Shown piece after piece: positions 1-10,959 of a DNA stretch of 64,000 bases (position 1 is its first letter; each line of letters starts with the position of its first letter). The notes under the pieces were generated by a model, which was not told the origin of the DNA, ran no database searches, and saw only the letters and a program-made list of their open reading frames with translations. Location: assembly GCA_030295235.1 (NCBI GenBank), contig AP026162.1, positions 434,001 to 498,000 on the forward strand, in the 5' to 3' direction. Source of the DNA: Fistulifera solaris (Eukaryota; Bacillariophyta; Bacillariophyceae; Naviculales; Stauroneidaceae). A program made the position numbers and the translations under genes.

Positions 1-114
1 AATTCATAAGCTTCAAAAGGAAGAAGTGTTCTTGATGCGAAGATCCCGTAGGCTACTCCCCACCAATCAATCACTCCACCATATTTCCAAAACATAATCG
101 ATAGCTTGCGCCAT

Positions 115-1431
115 CTAACCGACGTACAAACTGCGGTCGATGACGGGAGGAATCGGTCGAATCTCTGTTCCAAGTTCTTGTTCGACACGACGCAGATTGG
201 TTCTGTCCTCATTGCTGATCAAATTGACAGCCAATCCCAGGTGGCCGAATCGTCCCGAGCGACCGATGCGGTGCAAGTACGTTTCACTATTCTTCGGGAA
301 GTCGAAGTTGATGACGACGTTCACCGACTGGATGTCAATACCTCTGGTAAAGAGATCCGAAGTGACAAGGTGTCTTGTAGCGCCGTTGCGAAACTCGTGA
401 AACACACGGTTGCGGTTTGCTTGCTGCATCTTGGCGTGAATGTAGTAGCACGAATATCCAAGCTCTGTAATCTTCTTGGCCAAGAGCTCCACTCGGTTCA
501 CTGAGTTGCAAAAGATAATACTCTGGTTAATCTCAAGTTTGGTGAAAAGAGTGTTGAGACAGTGAACCTTTTGACGCTCTTCGACGTAAGCGTAAAACTG
601 AGTGATACCACGGAGGGTCAATTCGTCCATGAGATTGATGCTGTAGGGGTTGGGGACAAATTTTTACAGAAGCCCTTGACAGTGACGGGGAACGTGGCGC
701 TGAAAAGGCAGATTTGATGATCCTCATGACATTGTCCGATGATCTCTTCAAGAACCGGCTGAAACTCCGGAGAGAGAAGCTTATCGGCTTCGTCCATGAT
801 AATAGTTTTGACCTTGCTGAGGTCAGCCACTTTCTTCGAGCCGAGGTCGAGAATACGACCTGGTGTTGCGACGATAATGTGGACCGAATTGTAAAGGCGC
901 ATGATATCGTCTTTCAAGGATGTACCTCCCGTGGTCACCATGCACTGGATCCCCATGTGCTTGCCCATTTCTTTGACAATAGCAGATGTCTGCAGAGCCA
1001 GTTCACGTGTAGGGATCAAGATCAAGACTGCCGAAGGAATCAGAATCTGCTTTAGCGACACAGCTCAAGAAGGCGTGATCGGAAAGAGATTACTTACCCT
1101 GAATAAAGTCCTTCGTGGTGTCGGTCTTCTCTAAGCATGGGATGATGTAAGCAGCTGTCTTTCCCGTCCCGTTTTTCGCGCGGGCTAAAACGTTGCGGTT
1201 CTGTAGAATAACAGGAATTGCTTCTTCTTGAATTGGGCTAGGCTTTTCAAAGCCCTTTTCGAATATACCCATCAGCAGTTCGCGCTTGAGAAAGAAATCT
1301 TCAAACTCTCGTCCTTTCGTATCCGTTACATCTTCTGTTTTGTAGCGGGTGTCTTTTGGTGGTGCGGTGAGACCGTCGCGATACGATCCGTTCCCTCCTC
1401 CGTTGTTCGGAGGGTTTTGAACCGATGCCAT
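115..1431 (-). CDS. DHH1: DEAD-box RNA helicase, DHH1/DDX6 family (one frameshift)
   Basis: ATP-dependent RNA helicase of the Dhh1/DDX6/Me31B type, which in other eukaryotes promotes mRNA decapping and translational repression in P-bodies. Exon 1 is 1098-1431, a 70-nt GT-AG intron is 1028-1097, and exon 2 is 115-1027. The Q-motif ([14 protein letters not shown]), Walker A (AKNGTGKT), [16 protein letters not shown] (here DEAD in IIMDEADKL), SAT (LFSATFP), the helicase C-terminal ARGxD-like motif (TRGIDIQ) and [10 protein letters not shown] are all present. The corrected length is about 415 aa, normal for the family. The reading frame breaks at the A5 run at 661-665 (plus-strand T5): one extra A restores the conserved [15 protein letters not shown] stretch. 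The ATG at 1431 is chosen because the conserved part begins soon after it. The family call is firm. The break is probably a sequence error. Confidence 0.93.
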
Positions 1432-2384
1432 TCTTGATATCTGTTGTGTATTTATGCTGTCAGATGCGATAAAGACGGCCTCCTCTGAAATGTCTTCCGC
1501 CTGCTCGTGAATCTTGTTATCCGTACTAAAACGAAAAGCCTTTGCTTTGAACTTCCCAGTTGTTACCTTGATAAATAAAGTGAACAGCACCGAAAGAAAG
1601 CAAAAGCTCTAGTTAGTAAGGTGGCTTGAAAAGTATGCACTTTAATGGGCACGATGATGCAAGCAGCATGCGCTCCACATGTACGGGCAACGGCTATTTC
1701 TACGGAGCCTTGAGTACTGCGGCTACGTGGGCGGTCAACGGGGCCTCCGCAGCAGCGCCGCTGCAATCTTTTCTTTTTCACGGACGTTGACGTCGTACAG
1801 TAATGGTAAACTACTTTATTTCGTATATTCCAGAATGTGTATAAAATCCGAAGTTTTCCCGTATCCTTCGACACCGACATGAACATCACACGACGATGAT
1901 GGCATTTTTCGCCATTTGAATTCCGCATTCCAACTGCAATGACAGCAATGCTAAATGCTACCGGTATACCTTTACTATAACTTTCCCATTGACTCTGTTG
2001 GTCCGAAACGGAGCGAGAATGGAACGATAGATGAGCCAGGAAAAAGGGAATCTCATCGACAAGGCTTGATTTGGGGGTCATCGGTTTTGTTATTCTTTAG
2101 GATGCTGACAGCATTCAAGCTCGTTTATCAGACCGCTGTGTTCGCATCCTTGATCCTTGGGGATGGGAGGTACCAGGTATCAAGCAAAGTCTCATGTCCT
2201 GTGATTGGGGTTCGCAAGTAGACCTTTTTTTCTGTCATTTTATTGTCGTTGATAATGTATCGCGAATACTCGACGCTTCGCAAATCTTTGACGAGAGTTC
2301 TCGACACTGCAATTCTCGTGCTTTTTTGTTTATCGTGATCACTAAAATCAAGATTTTAGCGGGCAACACCATCAAGAAAAGATC
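1432..2384. other. Intergenic region between divergent DHH1 and NmrA-like genes
   Basis: About 950 bp with no ORF that has an ATG and protein-like composition. It must hold both promoters and 5' UTRs, since the flanking genes diverge. I see no recognisable repeat or RNA gene. Confidence 0.5.
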
Positions 2385-3464
2385 ATGGAAACATCATCTC
2401 CGCAACATCTATCCATCCTCGAAAGGATTGGAAAAGCGCTTGGATTAGGCAATATTTATCCTGGAAGTGGTTTGATCTTCATCACAGGAGGGACTGGCGT
2501 GATCGGTCACCGTGTCGCCCAGCGATTGCTGGATGTGGGCTACTCTCACGTACGATTGGGAACTAAACATCCTGAGGGTCTAGGAGATTTGATGAAGCCA
2601 GGAGCCGAGACCGTTGACTTTGCTTGGGGCCACGAAGAGTCCTACGAGAAAGCTCTCAAAGGCGTCAAGTCAGTTCTTTGCACAGTTCCATATATCGACG
2701 GCTGGAAAGATCATTTCCCTGCCTTTTTCAATGCCTGCAAGAACGCTGGAGTCAAACACTTTGTGAAGCTCTCCTTCTACCACGCTCGAGATATGGCAGG
2801 GCCTATGCAAGAGATCCCTTTGGCAAGAGATCATGGCATTTGTGACAACTATGTTGTCGAAGAGTTGACTCCGCGCTACGCAACGAGCGTCATGACGGGT
2901 GACATGGATGTCGGCAACGACTTCATTCATCCAGAAATGGCGTTTACCATCCTCTACGCGAGTCATTACATGTCAAATCCTTTCATCTTTCAGAGGAAGC
3001 ATCTTGAAAGTGCACATCCTGGATTTTTGTACGGAGCGTCGGAGAACCATGGAGTGAACTATGTGTCTCCGAACGATGTGGCAGAGGTGGCAGTCCGCGT
3101 GCTTCTCGAACGAAAGAGCCATAGCAACAAAGAGTATCTGTTGACCGGCCCGGAGTCGATAATTGGCCAGCAAGTCGCCTATCTGCTCTCGGAGCATTTG
3201 CAAAAACCAATTGCTTATATCGACCAACCTTTGGAAAAATATGCTCAAGAAATGGAACATATTGGGGAGGCTTCGTGGGTTGTGCGTGATTTAGCGGCTA
3301 TGGAAAAGATTAAGGCTTCGGGAATCGAGGAAGCCAAAGACTTCTTGTCGGGTGATATTGAGATCATATTGGGTCGCAAACCGGAGAGTTTCAAAGAGTA
3401 TTTGGAACGAACCGACACTATGACCCCCGTCGAAGCAGGGGCCCCGCTGGGTATTGCTGAATAG
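2385..3464 (+). CDS. NmrA-like NAD(P)-binding Rossmann protein
   Basis: A 359-aa atypical short-chain dehydrogenase/NmrA-like protein. A nucleotide-binding glycine motif, ITGGTGVIGHRVAQRLL, sits near residues 28-45, followed by the usual beta-alpha units. The segment ending SVLCTVPYIDGWKDHF and the following VKHFVKLSFYHARD match the NmrA/NAD(P)H-binding family, in which the YxxxK catalytic motif is usually absent. The substrate cannot be deduced. Members act as NAD(P)H-dependent reductases or redox sensors. There is no intron and no clear signal peptide. The ATG at 2385 is the first in frame. It is divergent from DHH1 and convergent with the plastid bL9 gene. Confidence 0.75.
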   Translation: METSSPQHLSILERIGKALGLGNIYPGSGLIFITGGTGVIGHRVAQRLLDVGYSHVRLGTKHPEGLGDLMKPGAETVDFAWGHEESYEKALKGVKSVLCTVPYIDGWKDHFPAFFNACKNAGVKHFVKLSFYHARDMAGPMQEIPLARDHGICDNYVVEELTPRYATSVMTGDMDVGNDFIHPEMAFTILYASHYMSNPFIFQRKHLESAHPGFLYGASENHGVNYVSPNDVAEVAVRVLLERKSHSNKEYLLTGPESIIGQQVAYLLSEHLQKPIAYIDQPLEKYAQEMEHIGEASWVVRDLAAMEKIKASGIEEAKDFLSGDIEIILGRKPESFKEYLERTDTMTPVEAGAPLGIAE

Positions 3465-3607
3465 TTTGACCCAATGCCTTCAAGTACTTTCATTCATATC
3501 ATCTACTTATTTTTTAATATTCCGTTGTCAAATTGTCACGTCATTCTAACATCTAACTGTTATACCTGCTACCTGCTACGGGTTCATGTGTCATGTAACA
3601 CAGAGCC

Positions 3608-4363
3608 TTACTCTCCTTCTACCTCTATTTCAATTTTTGCCGAAAGATCCTGCGTAAGCGATATCGTCGCTCCAAACTTTCCAGTATGTTTAATGTCACC
3701 AGCGATCTTCTCTCCGTCGGCATCCAACAGTGACGTGACTTTGACAGACTTGCGACTCAGAAACTCCTCCTCTCCAAAGGTACTTTGCAATTCCTCCATG
3801 ATCGCCTTTGCTCCAATTCCTCCGAAAAGCTGGCCATCGGGCCCTGCTTTACGTTTGAAAACAATCGATTTGCTGAGAAATAGCTCCTTCAATCTCTCCG
3901 CTGTCTCACGCGTTTGTTTGTCTGCCTCGGCGGCTTTGACTTGCTCTTTTGAACTTCTTCGTCCGAAATGAGCACAGCGGATTGCGTGGGTCGTAGTTTG
4001 TTGTTGTAAAATGCTGGGTTACCATGATAACTAAGAATGTGATTCCAAAGTAAGGCTGACACGAGATAGCGAAAATTCGAAGCGAGACGCAGTTCACGCA
4101 CCTTGACCCGCCTGGCCCGTCCCTGCGATGTGTTTCAATAACTTGACCTGAACTTTCTTGGTAGCCGTATTCACTGGGGCCTTCTTCTTAGCATTAAGTA
4201 GGGTTGTAGTGGAAGACACAAAATTCACAGGACCAGCCCTCTTTGGGGAAGCTGGTGTCACAAAACTAGCTGTCATGAAGTGAGCCGAGCGATTGGCTTG
4301 CACCATCGAGATGAACCATCCTAAGCACAAAATCAACGATAATTTTGCATTCGATAGGGGCAT
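3608..4363 (-). CDS. RPL9: Plastid 50S ribosomal protein bL9 (two frameshifts)
   Basis: Bacterial-type L9, which binds 23S rRNA at the base of the L1 stalk. Exon 1 (4102-4363) codes for a hydrophobic signal peptide (residues about 5-22), a TASFVTP stretch resembling the diatom plastid cleavage motif, and the start of L9 (VQVKLLKHIAGTGQAGQG). The intron is 4031-4101 and exon 2 is 3608-4030. Exon 2 has NPAFYNNKLRPT and the C-terminal domain (LFGGIGAKAIMEEL). Two single-base breaks are evident: one C is missing at plus-strand GGG 4016-4018, and one A is missing at plus-strand T4 3947-3950. With both restored, the L9 sequence is continuous (about 228 aa). Diatom plastid genomes, as I recall, lack rpl9, which fits a nuclear copy. 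Plastid rather than mitochondrial targeting is inferred from the leader. Confidence 0.85.
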
Positions 4364-4739
4364 CCTCGCAGAATTTGTTAAATAGCTTAAAAGCCAAGAG
4401 GGGCCTGTTCTCAGTCTATGATAATATATCTTGGCCTGATTTGATTGCAATTACAAGTACCAGGTATTGTGTTCGCTATCATCATCATCGCATCGTCGCA
4501 ATTCTATTGACTGACGTGACTCAACCTGATGCAGTCCCGGAACAGGCTCCCTCACAATTACATCCGAGACCGCGGCCGACCATTGCCTTTCAGTCTCTAA
4601 GACCTGATCTACCCAACAAAGTTGCAAACACAAAAACAGTCCTTGCGCTTGACAACTAGTTTGACACATATTGTGAAATGCATAACGTACTCAAAGTTTG
4701 CCAGATTTTAGAAGGCTTTTACTAAAGACTTTGACCAGT
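4364..4739. other. Intergenic stretch upstream of bL9
   Basis: About 375 bp between the bL9 start and the 3' end of the OEP61-like gene, both on the minus strand. ORFs here lack an ATG start or a protein-like composition. I see nothing specific. Confidence 0.4.
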
Positions 4740-6164
4740 CTAAAATTCACTATCGTTATCCTCCATAACTGGTACCGATTGTGAAGCACCCAAGTCTTTC
4801 GCCGGTTCACGGCTGCCTCGCGTGGCGATGAAAAGCACCAGATATGTAATTGAAAAGAGGGTGAACACAATAATGAGTTTGACCAAATGCCCCCCACAAA
4901 CGGCATTCGCAGAGTTGTAAGCATTCCGGATAGGAGCAATCGCTTTCTGAAATTTCTTCATGGACTCCAGTGTCGCATCCAACTGCTCATCACTCATTCC
5001 TTCAAACATGCTGAGACTTGACCGCATGGCCTCGACGGAAGTACCCGGCGGCAACATGGATTGGACCATTTCTGGGTTCTCTTTCATCATTTTCATCAGA
5101 TCCCTCATCTGCTTTCCGGTCATATTCTCCAACATATTAGCAGTATCAACCGGAGGCTGCGTTCCAGCAGTGACTGGCCCTGAAGGCTGTACTCCGGAAC
5201 CGTTTTGCCGCATGCCCTTCTGCATCTTTTCCATTTCTTCGGGAGTCATGTCTTTCAACTGATTTTTCATCATTTCTAGCATGGAAGGATTCATAGCCAT
5301 TTGTTCTATTTGCACAATCGATTGCTCTATTTGCCCATCTGTCAAATGGGCGAACTGCGGATTAAGCTTGCGTAGCTCATCTTTGCTAATACTTCGCATC
5401 ATTTGAGCCTGATGCAGCAACTGCTCGGGTGTCATCTCCGCAATCGATTTTGGCTGTTGTTGCTGCGTTGTAGCGCGGTGTAACTCTTCCGGTGACATGT
5501 TCTGCGTTTGATTCACCATTTGTTGAAGCATCTGTGGATTGTCGGCCATCATTTCCATTTGCTCGGCCGCTTGACGGATTTGTTCATCCGTCATATTACG
5601 TAGCTGAGGATTCATTCGACGCAGTTGAGCGGGAGGCATTGATTTCATCATTCGAGCCTGCTGGCGGATTTGATCGGGTGACATATCCGCCATTTGGTTC
5701 GCACGTGTTTTCATTTTGCTAGCTTTCGCGGCAAGTTCCGCTTCTTTTGCCTTTTCTAGAGCCGCCTTGGCATTTGCGTGGGCTAGGTACTCAAATGCAT
5801 GCTCTGTTTCGATGTTCTTTACGAGGGTGCGCATATCGGCAAGGTCCATGCCAGCGAAATTAGTATTTTCGTCCTGTTCCTTCAAAATCGCTTTTAAATC
5901 TTGAATCGAAAGATCTTCGACGGGTCGGACTTCATATTTCATATTTGCCGGCTTAATACCGAGTATCTTCTTCCCAATGAGTACTTCCTGACGACCGTCT
6001 TCTTTGATGTCAGACTTCACGATGCCCGCTTTGTCATTGAATTCCTTCGCATTGAGACCGTGCAGAACGACTTTGGCGTTCATCGGAAACGCTTTTGTTT
6101 CGCGTTTGGTCTCCGGCTGAACTTCCGGCGCCGATTCCTGTGCTAATTCCGTTATTTCTGTCAT
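4740..6164 (-). CDS. Tail-anchored OEP61/STI1-like protein
   Basis: A 474-aa protein with four parts. The N-terminal region (about 25-85) holds GLNAKEFNDKAGIV and resembles a small SH3-like/KOW-type fold seen in MYND-associated diatom proteins. A coiled segment follows. A long central region (about 150-390) repeats a unit built on M(S/T)PEQ(I/L)xxQAxxM alternating with LRxMNPQ/xNPxML, the DP/STI1-like pattern of plant OEP61 and Hsp-cochaperones. A single C-terminal membrane helix (about 427-448) is followed by a short acidic tail. That topology is tail-anchored, facing the cytosol. In plants OEP61 is a chaperone receptor at the ER/chloroplast surface, but the TPR domain of OEP61 is not seen here. 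A role as a membrane-bound chaperone adaptor is inference. The ATG at 6164 is in good context. Confidence 0.6.
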   Translation of the reverse strand: MTEITELAQESAPEVQPETKRETKAFPMNAKVVLHGLNAKEFNDKAGIVKSDIKEDGRQEVLIGKKILGIKPANMKYEVRPVEDLSIQDLKAILKEQDENTNFAGMDLADMRTLVKNIETEHAFEYLAHANAKAALEKAKEAELAAKASKMKTRANQMADMSPDQIRQQARMMKSMPPAQLRRMNPQLRNMTDEQIRQAAEQMEMMADNPQMLQQMVNQTQNMSPEELHRATTQQQQPKSIAEMTPEQLLHQAQMMRSISKDELRKLNPQFAHLTDGQIEQSIVQIEQMAMNPSMLEMMKNQLKDMTPEEMEKMQKGMRQNGSGVQPSGPVTAGTQPPVDTANMLENMTGKQMRDLMKMMKENPEMVQSMLPPGTSVEAMRSSLSMFEGMSDEQLDATLESMKKFQKAIAPIRNAYNSANAVCGGHLVKLIIVFTLFSITYLVLFIATRGSREPAKDLGASQSVPVMEDNDSEF

Positions 6165-6636
6165 GACAACAAGGGATGTCTAAAAGGTTTCACTTGTTTG
6201 GTTTTTATTGGGCTCTAGTATCGATGGTTGATGGCAACCGATCGATGGAGAGATGGCGATCGCAACAAAAGCGAAGAGCGAAGCAAGAGGTACTACTGTA
6301 TGAGCGAAGAGAGACGGCGAGGGTGGACGATGCCTACTACATAGCTTACAGTAAGGTTTACCAGTACGACGCCAATTGGAAGTCTGCAAGTGCGTTAAAC
6401 TGTCACACCGGTGCAATGATGACGTGACCGGATCATAATTACACGTGGAGAGTTACAGTCGCCGAAAAACATGACTGACAATGGACAGAACGCACGGGAC
6501 GCAACACGCGTGCACGATACGACGCAACACGCGCAACATGCAAACAATAAACAAGAAAGCAACACCCGAAACCCGAAACAGGGAACGACCGAGAAATAAA
6601 CAACAAAAGCAACCTAAGATCAAAGCTAAAGTAATC
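6165..6636. other. Intergenic region between divergent OEP61-like and PRP38-like genes
   Basis: About 470 bp, presumably shared promoter and 5' UTRs. The PRP38 frame stays open upstream to an ATG at 6481, but that extension is Arg/Thr/Asn-rich and unlike the family, so the start at 6637 was preferred. Confidence 0.45.
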
Positions 6637-7991
6637 ATGTCGCGCTCTGCTTTGTGGAGACAGGAAGGGAATTTTAAGGAGCGCGAGAAAAGAGCCGATG
6701 AAATTTTCCAGCTAGCTTGCGAGGAAGGGCGGCGTCGGAACAATGCTTTGCCGCTTTGGGGACCGGATGATTCATTTCATTTTAATCCTTTGTTGCTTCG
6801 AAACACCATTCAGTCTTCTTACTTTCAGACTTGCTGTGAGTCCTTGTCGAACTGGAATGCTGTAATTGATGAAATTTATTACAAGGTCACACACTTGCAG
6901 CCTTTTCAGGCAGAAAAATCTCCAAGGTAAGTTCCATTGAGACAGAAAAGAATAATAAACACTCAGCAGTAAGTTCAGGAGAACAAAAAAATCGTTTCAG
7001 CTGTTTGTTTCCCTAATATTTCCTTTTTTTGTTTGATTGACGAAACAGCACGGCATTCTGTTTACTTCTGCGTTTGCTCACGTTGCGAATGACGGCACAT
7101 CAGATGGACTTGACTTTGAAACATGTCGATTCTCCGTACATTCGCGGGATAGGGTTTCTTTATCTCAGATACACTGGGCCTCCGGAAGAGATATGGAAAT
7201 GGATCCAACCTTATCTGTTCGATGAAGAAGAGATCAAAGTAGAGATGTCGGCTCGACCCACGACTGTCGGAGAATTTGTTCGGCGATTGTTTTCGGGACG
7301 TGACTTTTGCAGAACAACATTGCCTCGACTTCCTATTCTAGTTGAACGCGATTTACAGGTCAAGATACTTCAAGCTGATAAGGCTGCAGAGAGGGCGGCG
7401 TTTCATTTCAAAAACTCGGCGAGGATGGCGTATTTTCAGACGTTGGGCAGTAAAGTTATGGCTCTTTACGGAGATGACGACAACCCGGTTCAATGGTACA
7501 AAGCAGAAATCGATAGAATTATCACGCGTGATGAGCAAACGGGTGCGCATCTGAAATATCCGCGTTTTGTCGTGTCGTTTCCGGAATACGGGAATGTTGA
7601 AACGGTGACGTTGGGTGAACTGGATGTGCTTGATGGCGAATGGAAACATGACCGCAGTGTCCAAGCATCAGGAAGGGAAAGGCAACCATCAAGCGAGAGA
7701 GCTTTATACGACGAAGTCAGGCGACGTGAGAGAGATAGTGTGACTGCAAATAGAAACTGGGCGAGAAGACCGCCATCGACAAAGGATAACGTTGCTTCTG
7801 CAGGATATCGACGACCGGAACCGGAATATAATAGCTATCGACAACCTAGTCAAAGACCCAACGAGCCCCGCGTTGATAAAACAACAAGTCGCGGAGAAAG
7901 CGTTAACACGGTAGCCCCCAAAAAGAGAAGTCAAGAAGAAGAAGCAGCAATTGCGGAAAAGAAACGGAGGTTGGCAGCGCGATACGGGTGA
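6637..7991 (+). CDS. PRP38: PRP38-family pre-mRNA splicing factor with Tudor-like domain
   Basis: Exons 6637-6926 and 7049-7991 are joined across a 122-nt intron (GTAAGT...AACAG), which falls inside the conserved core (…PR/STAFCLLLRLLTL). The product is 410 aa. Residues about 30-200 are a PRP38 domain: LPLWGPDDSFHFNPLLL, YFQTCCE, VIDEIYYKVTHLQPF, HVDSPYIRGIGFLYLRY and the acidic DEEEIKVE loop. It is closest to PRPF38B, a spliceosome B-complex maturation factor. After it, residues about 235-295 (GSKVMALYGDD…WYKAEIDRI…RFVVSFPEYGNVETVTLGEL) read as a Tudor-like barrel. The tail is Arg-rich and ends KKRRLAARYG. The Tudor-like module is not part of the animal or yeast proteins I know. Confidence 0.88.
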
Positions 7992-8095
7992 TGCGTTACG
8001 TAATCAAGCAATCAAGTAAGAGAAAACAGCATGGTTGTTATTTAGTTAAATCGTTACAATTACAGAGGGTCTATAGCGAATATACATGTGTGAGC

Positions 8096-10490
8096 CTAAG
8101 ATACTTGTACACCTGACTCACTCTTCTCAGGTGTTGGTTTGACAAAGTCGACAATTGCGACAGTATTTGAAGAGAAACATCCAGCGACTCGAGTTTCTTC
8201 TTTGTTCCACGCAACCTCAAATATATCGCCAGTTCCCTGGTAGCTCTTGACATGACAGTTTTCCTTGATGTCCCAGATATACATTTGCCCCGCAAGTGCC
8301 CCACTTGCTAAGTAGTCGCCAGAAGGAGAAAAACTTACGGAGTAGACCGAGTCGCGATGACGATCGAAGACGCGATACCGTGAGCCATCGTCGATATTCC
8401 ATAAAATTACTTTTCCATCAAATGAAGCAGTGGCCAAGAGCGGTGGTCGTCCAGTCGTCACAGGACTCCATTTGAGAGTATATATCTCCTCGGAGTGATC
8501 TTTCAAGTCAAAGAGCGGATCACTGCGATCGGAGTCAACGTCCCAGATCTTCGCTGTGCAATCGTCAGAGCAGCTTGCTAGATATCGCCCTGTTGGATCC
8601 CATTTCACGCCATTGACTTCATCCGTATGCCCTAGATAAACCTTTAAGGGCTTCGAAGACCCAACTTTACACACTTGCACGGTTTTATCCGAAGAACAAG
8701 ATGCAAAAGTTTCGTCATCTTTCCAGTCTACATCTAACGCAGGTGCATTGTGCTCGGTGAACTGCTGGACGATGAAACCAGTTGATTCCGATACGTCCCA
8801 AACGATCGTTGTTCTGTCATAACTGCCTGAAAGTAGATAGTTCCCTCGTTTGTTCCATTTCAGCGAAAAAACCGGACCATTATGACCACGGAGAGTATGT
8901 AAAGAGCACCACTGAGCGACCAAATTCGCGCAACCCCATCGTAGCTACCCGTCGCAAGATATTCCCCATTTGAGGCCCATTCCAAAGTAGTAACATCTTT
9001 ATTTTTTGAATCCCATCTATCGGTGCCATGAGGCAGCAGTTTTACAGAGTGATAGCCGTCACGTGCGTATTTGCCACCCATTTCCCATATTCTTGCAGAT
9101 GCGTCCCCGCTACCTGTTGCAATGTAATTAGTGTGAACAGGATTCCACGCGCACATGAATACTTCCGATACGTGCATCTCTAAAATCAAAACTTCTTCCT
9201 GTTTGGCTGCCGTAGCGCTGTCGTCTACTGCCGGAAGGCTCTTCGTATTAGTAAGAGCCGATGATTTGATAGGGACCGAATCTGATTCGCCGTTCTCGCT
9301 ATCATCCTTCTTTTTCTCTCCGTTTATCTTGATTTCGCCATTTTCATGCGCATGCGATACTGTTAATAAAGACTCGACCTTTTGATCTTGAGCAACCATA
9401 GCAGCTGATTCTGTTTCATCGTTTGTGGGCTCGTCCATTGGAGGATCCATCGGTTGCGGCTCTGTTATGTTCTTGTCTGACTCACTTTCGGATGCAGGCT
9501 TCGGCTCTTCCATTTTCAGCGTTTCGTCTTCCTCAATAGGCTCTCTTACAGAAGAATTTCCTCGTGAAACATCATCGGCTTTCGCTGTCTTTAACTTCTT
9601 TCCACTTCGCTTTAATCCAGCCACTGCCCCACGCTTCCCCAAAGATTGCGTGGCCACGGCGAAATCATTTCCTTCTCTTTCACCGCTGGATTGTAACAAA
9701 GCAATATTGACCAAACTTGCAGGTTTACCATTGATCTGTCCGTCCCCGGCAACAAACGAATTTCCCATTTGTTGCTGTAACTGACTCATCGCTACCGCTG
9801 CTTGAGCTGCAGCCGCTTGCGCTACTAACGCCTGTCTCGCTAAAGTGCTCTGGTCTGCAGCTAATACTGGATCAAGACTTCCTCCAAAAGACATGACCTG
9901 TCGATTCCTTAAATCCTCCTCTATTTTGGCTTGTGCCTCGAGTCTCGCTTTCACCGCCGCCGCTGCCGCTGCTGGAGGTACATTGAGTTGTATCGGTGGG
10001 TTCTCCCTCGTTATTGACGCAATTGTCGCCGGCGAAAGCAGCGAAAAATCATTCTCATTCTCTACTTTCTTCCCGTCTGCTGAGTTCTCACGGTGCAAGC
10101 CTTCCTCTATTCCGACGTATTGTAGGCCTTTTTGCAAGAATGTAATGAGAGTTCCAGGTGGAACGATTTTGTCGATAGAGCGCAATCCTGTCCTACCCAG
10201 CATACTTTCATGTACAAAGGAAAAAGCAGAATGAACAAAACCACACTCCTGTAGATATCTACATTTATCAAAATGCAATTCAGAAACGGTGAGCGCAAAG
10301 AAATGAATTTATTAGCAATAAAAAGGTGTCGAAGGACGTACCGGAAGACGAGATAATTAACTTCGTCGCTCGAAACTGTCATCTGCGGTCTGCTTGTTGC
10401 AGCGAGAACATTTTCGTTCAACTCTACCGAACCTTCGTCCATTTGATCTCCATCGGAGGTGTCCATCGATTGCGAAACCGAACCTGCCAT
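8096..10490 (-). CDS. TBL1: TBL1/TBL1XR1-like LisH-WD40 corepressor subunit (one frameshift)
   Basis: Exon 1 is 10342-10490, an 83-nt intron is 10259-10341, and the rest runs to a TAG at 8096. The N-terminal LisH motif (VNYLVFRYLQECGFVHSAFSFVHE) spans the splice site. An F-box-like/TBL1 segment follows (SIDKIVPPGTLITFLQKGLQYVGIEE), then a long Ala-, Ser- and Glu-rich linker, then WD40 repeats through the C-terminus, with WD-type ends such as ARIWEMGG, AKIWDVDS, VILWNIDD and MYIWDIKE. In animals, plants and yeast-like relatives (TBL1, HOS15, SIF2) it bridges histone deacetylase complexes to chromatin. The frame breaks near 8901-8903 (plus AAA): one added base rejoins ARIWSL…GALL to HTLRGHNGPVFSLKWN. 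The corrected product is about 770 aa, longer than animal TBL1 because of the linker. Confidence 0.9.
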
Positions 10491-10959
10491 GGTCCATTGA
10501 GGTGCATGAATAAAATTTTTGTTAACGAGTTGCTGTCGCTTCGTTCCTGCCGCCTGTTGCCTCCACCATTCAAATCCTCCAGTCAGCCGCCTACCGCAAT
10601 CTGCAACAAAAAGTACAGTTGCGTTAAATTACTGTAGCACAGAAAGTAATGTGGCGTGATGCGGCCATGGCAGTCTCCGTTGGGGGCAGTTTCGGATTTC
10701 CACCTCGCAGGTCAACTGACATCAACGGACAAAAGAAAATCTGGTACATAGGAGAAATAAATCTATTTATAAAAATAATTAGAGAACCAATGACCTTGAC
10801 TTCATACAAGTTTGTATTAAACACGAAAGATAGGTGCCGGATGTGTTCTGCTGTAGGACAAGCAGTACGACGCAAGTCCTTGAAATTTGGAAAACAATGT
10901 TCGACCCACTTTATTCGAGAAGAACGTGCCGAAACTTGCTATCCTTTACTTCAATCAAA
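10491..10959. other. Intergenic region between TBL1-like and MRT4 genes
   Basis: About 470 bp between the TBL1 start and the MRT4 stop (both minus strand). The long plus-strand ORF beginning here runs mainly antisense to MRT4 and is not a gene. I see nothing else. Confidence 0.4.

Noticed and set aside
1563-2081. Minus-strand ORF of 172 codons upstream of DHH1
   Set aside because: No domain, poor composition, and it occupies the expected promoter and leader of DHH1.
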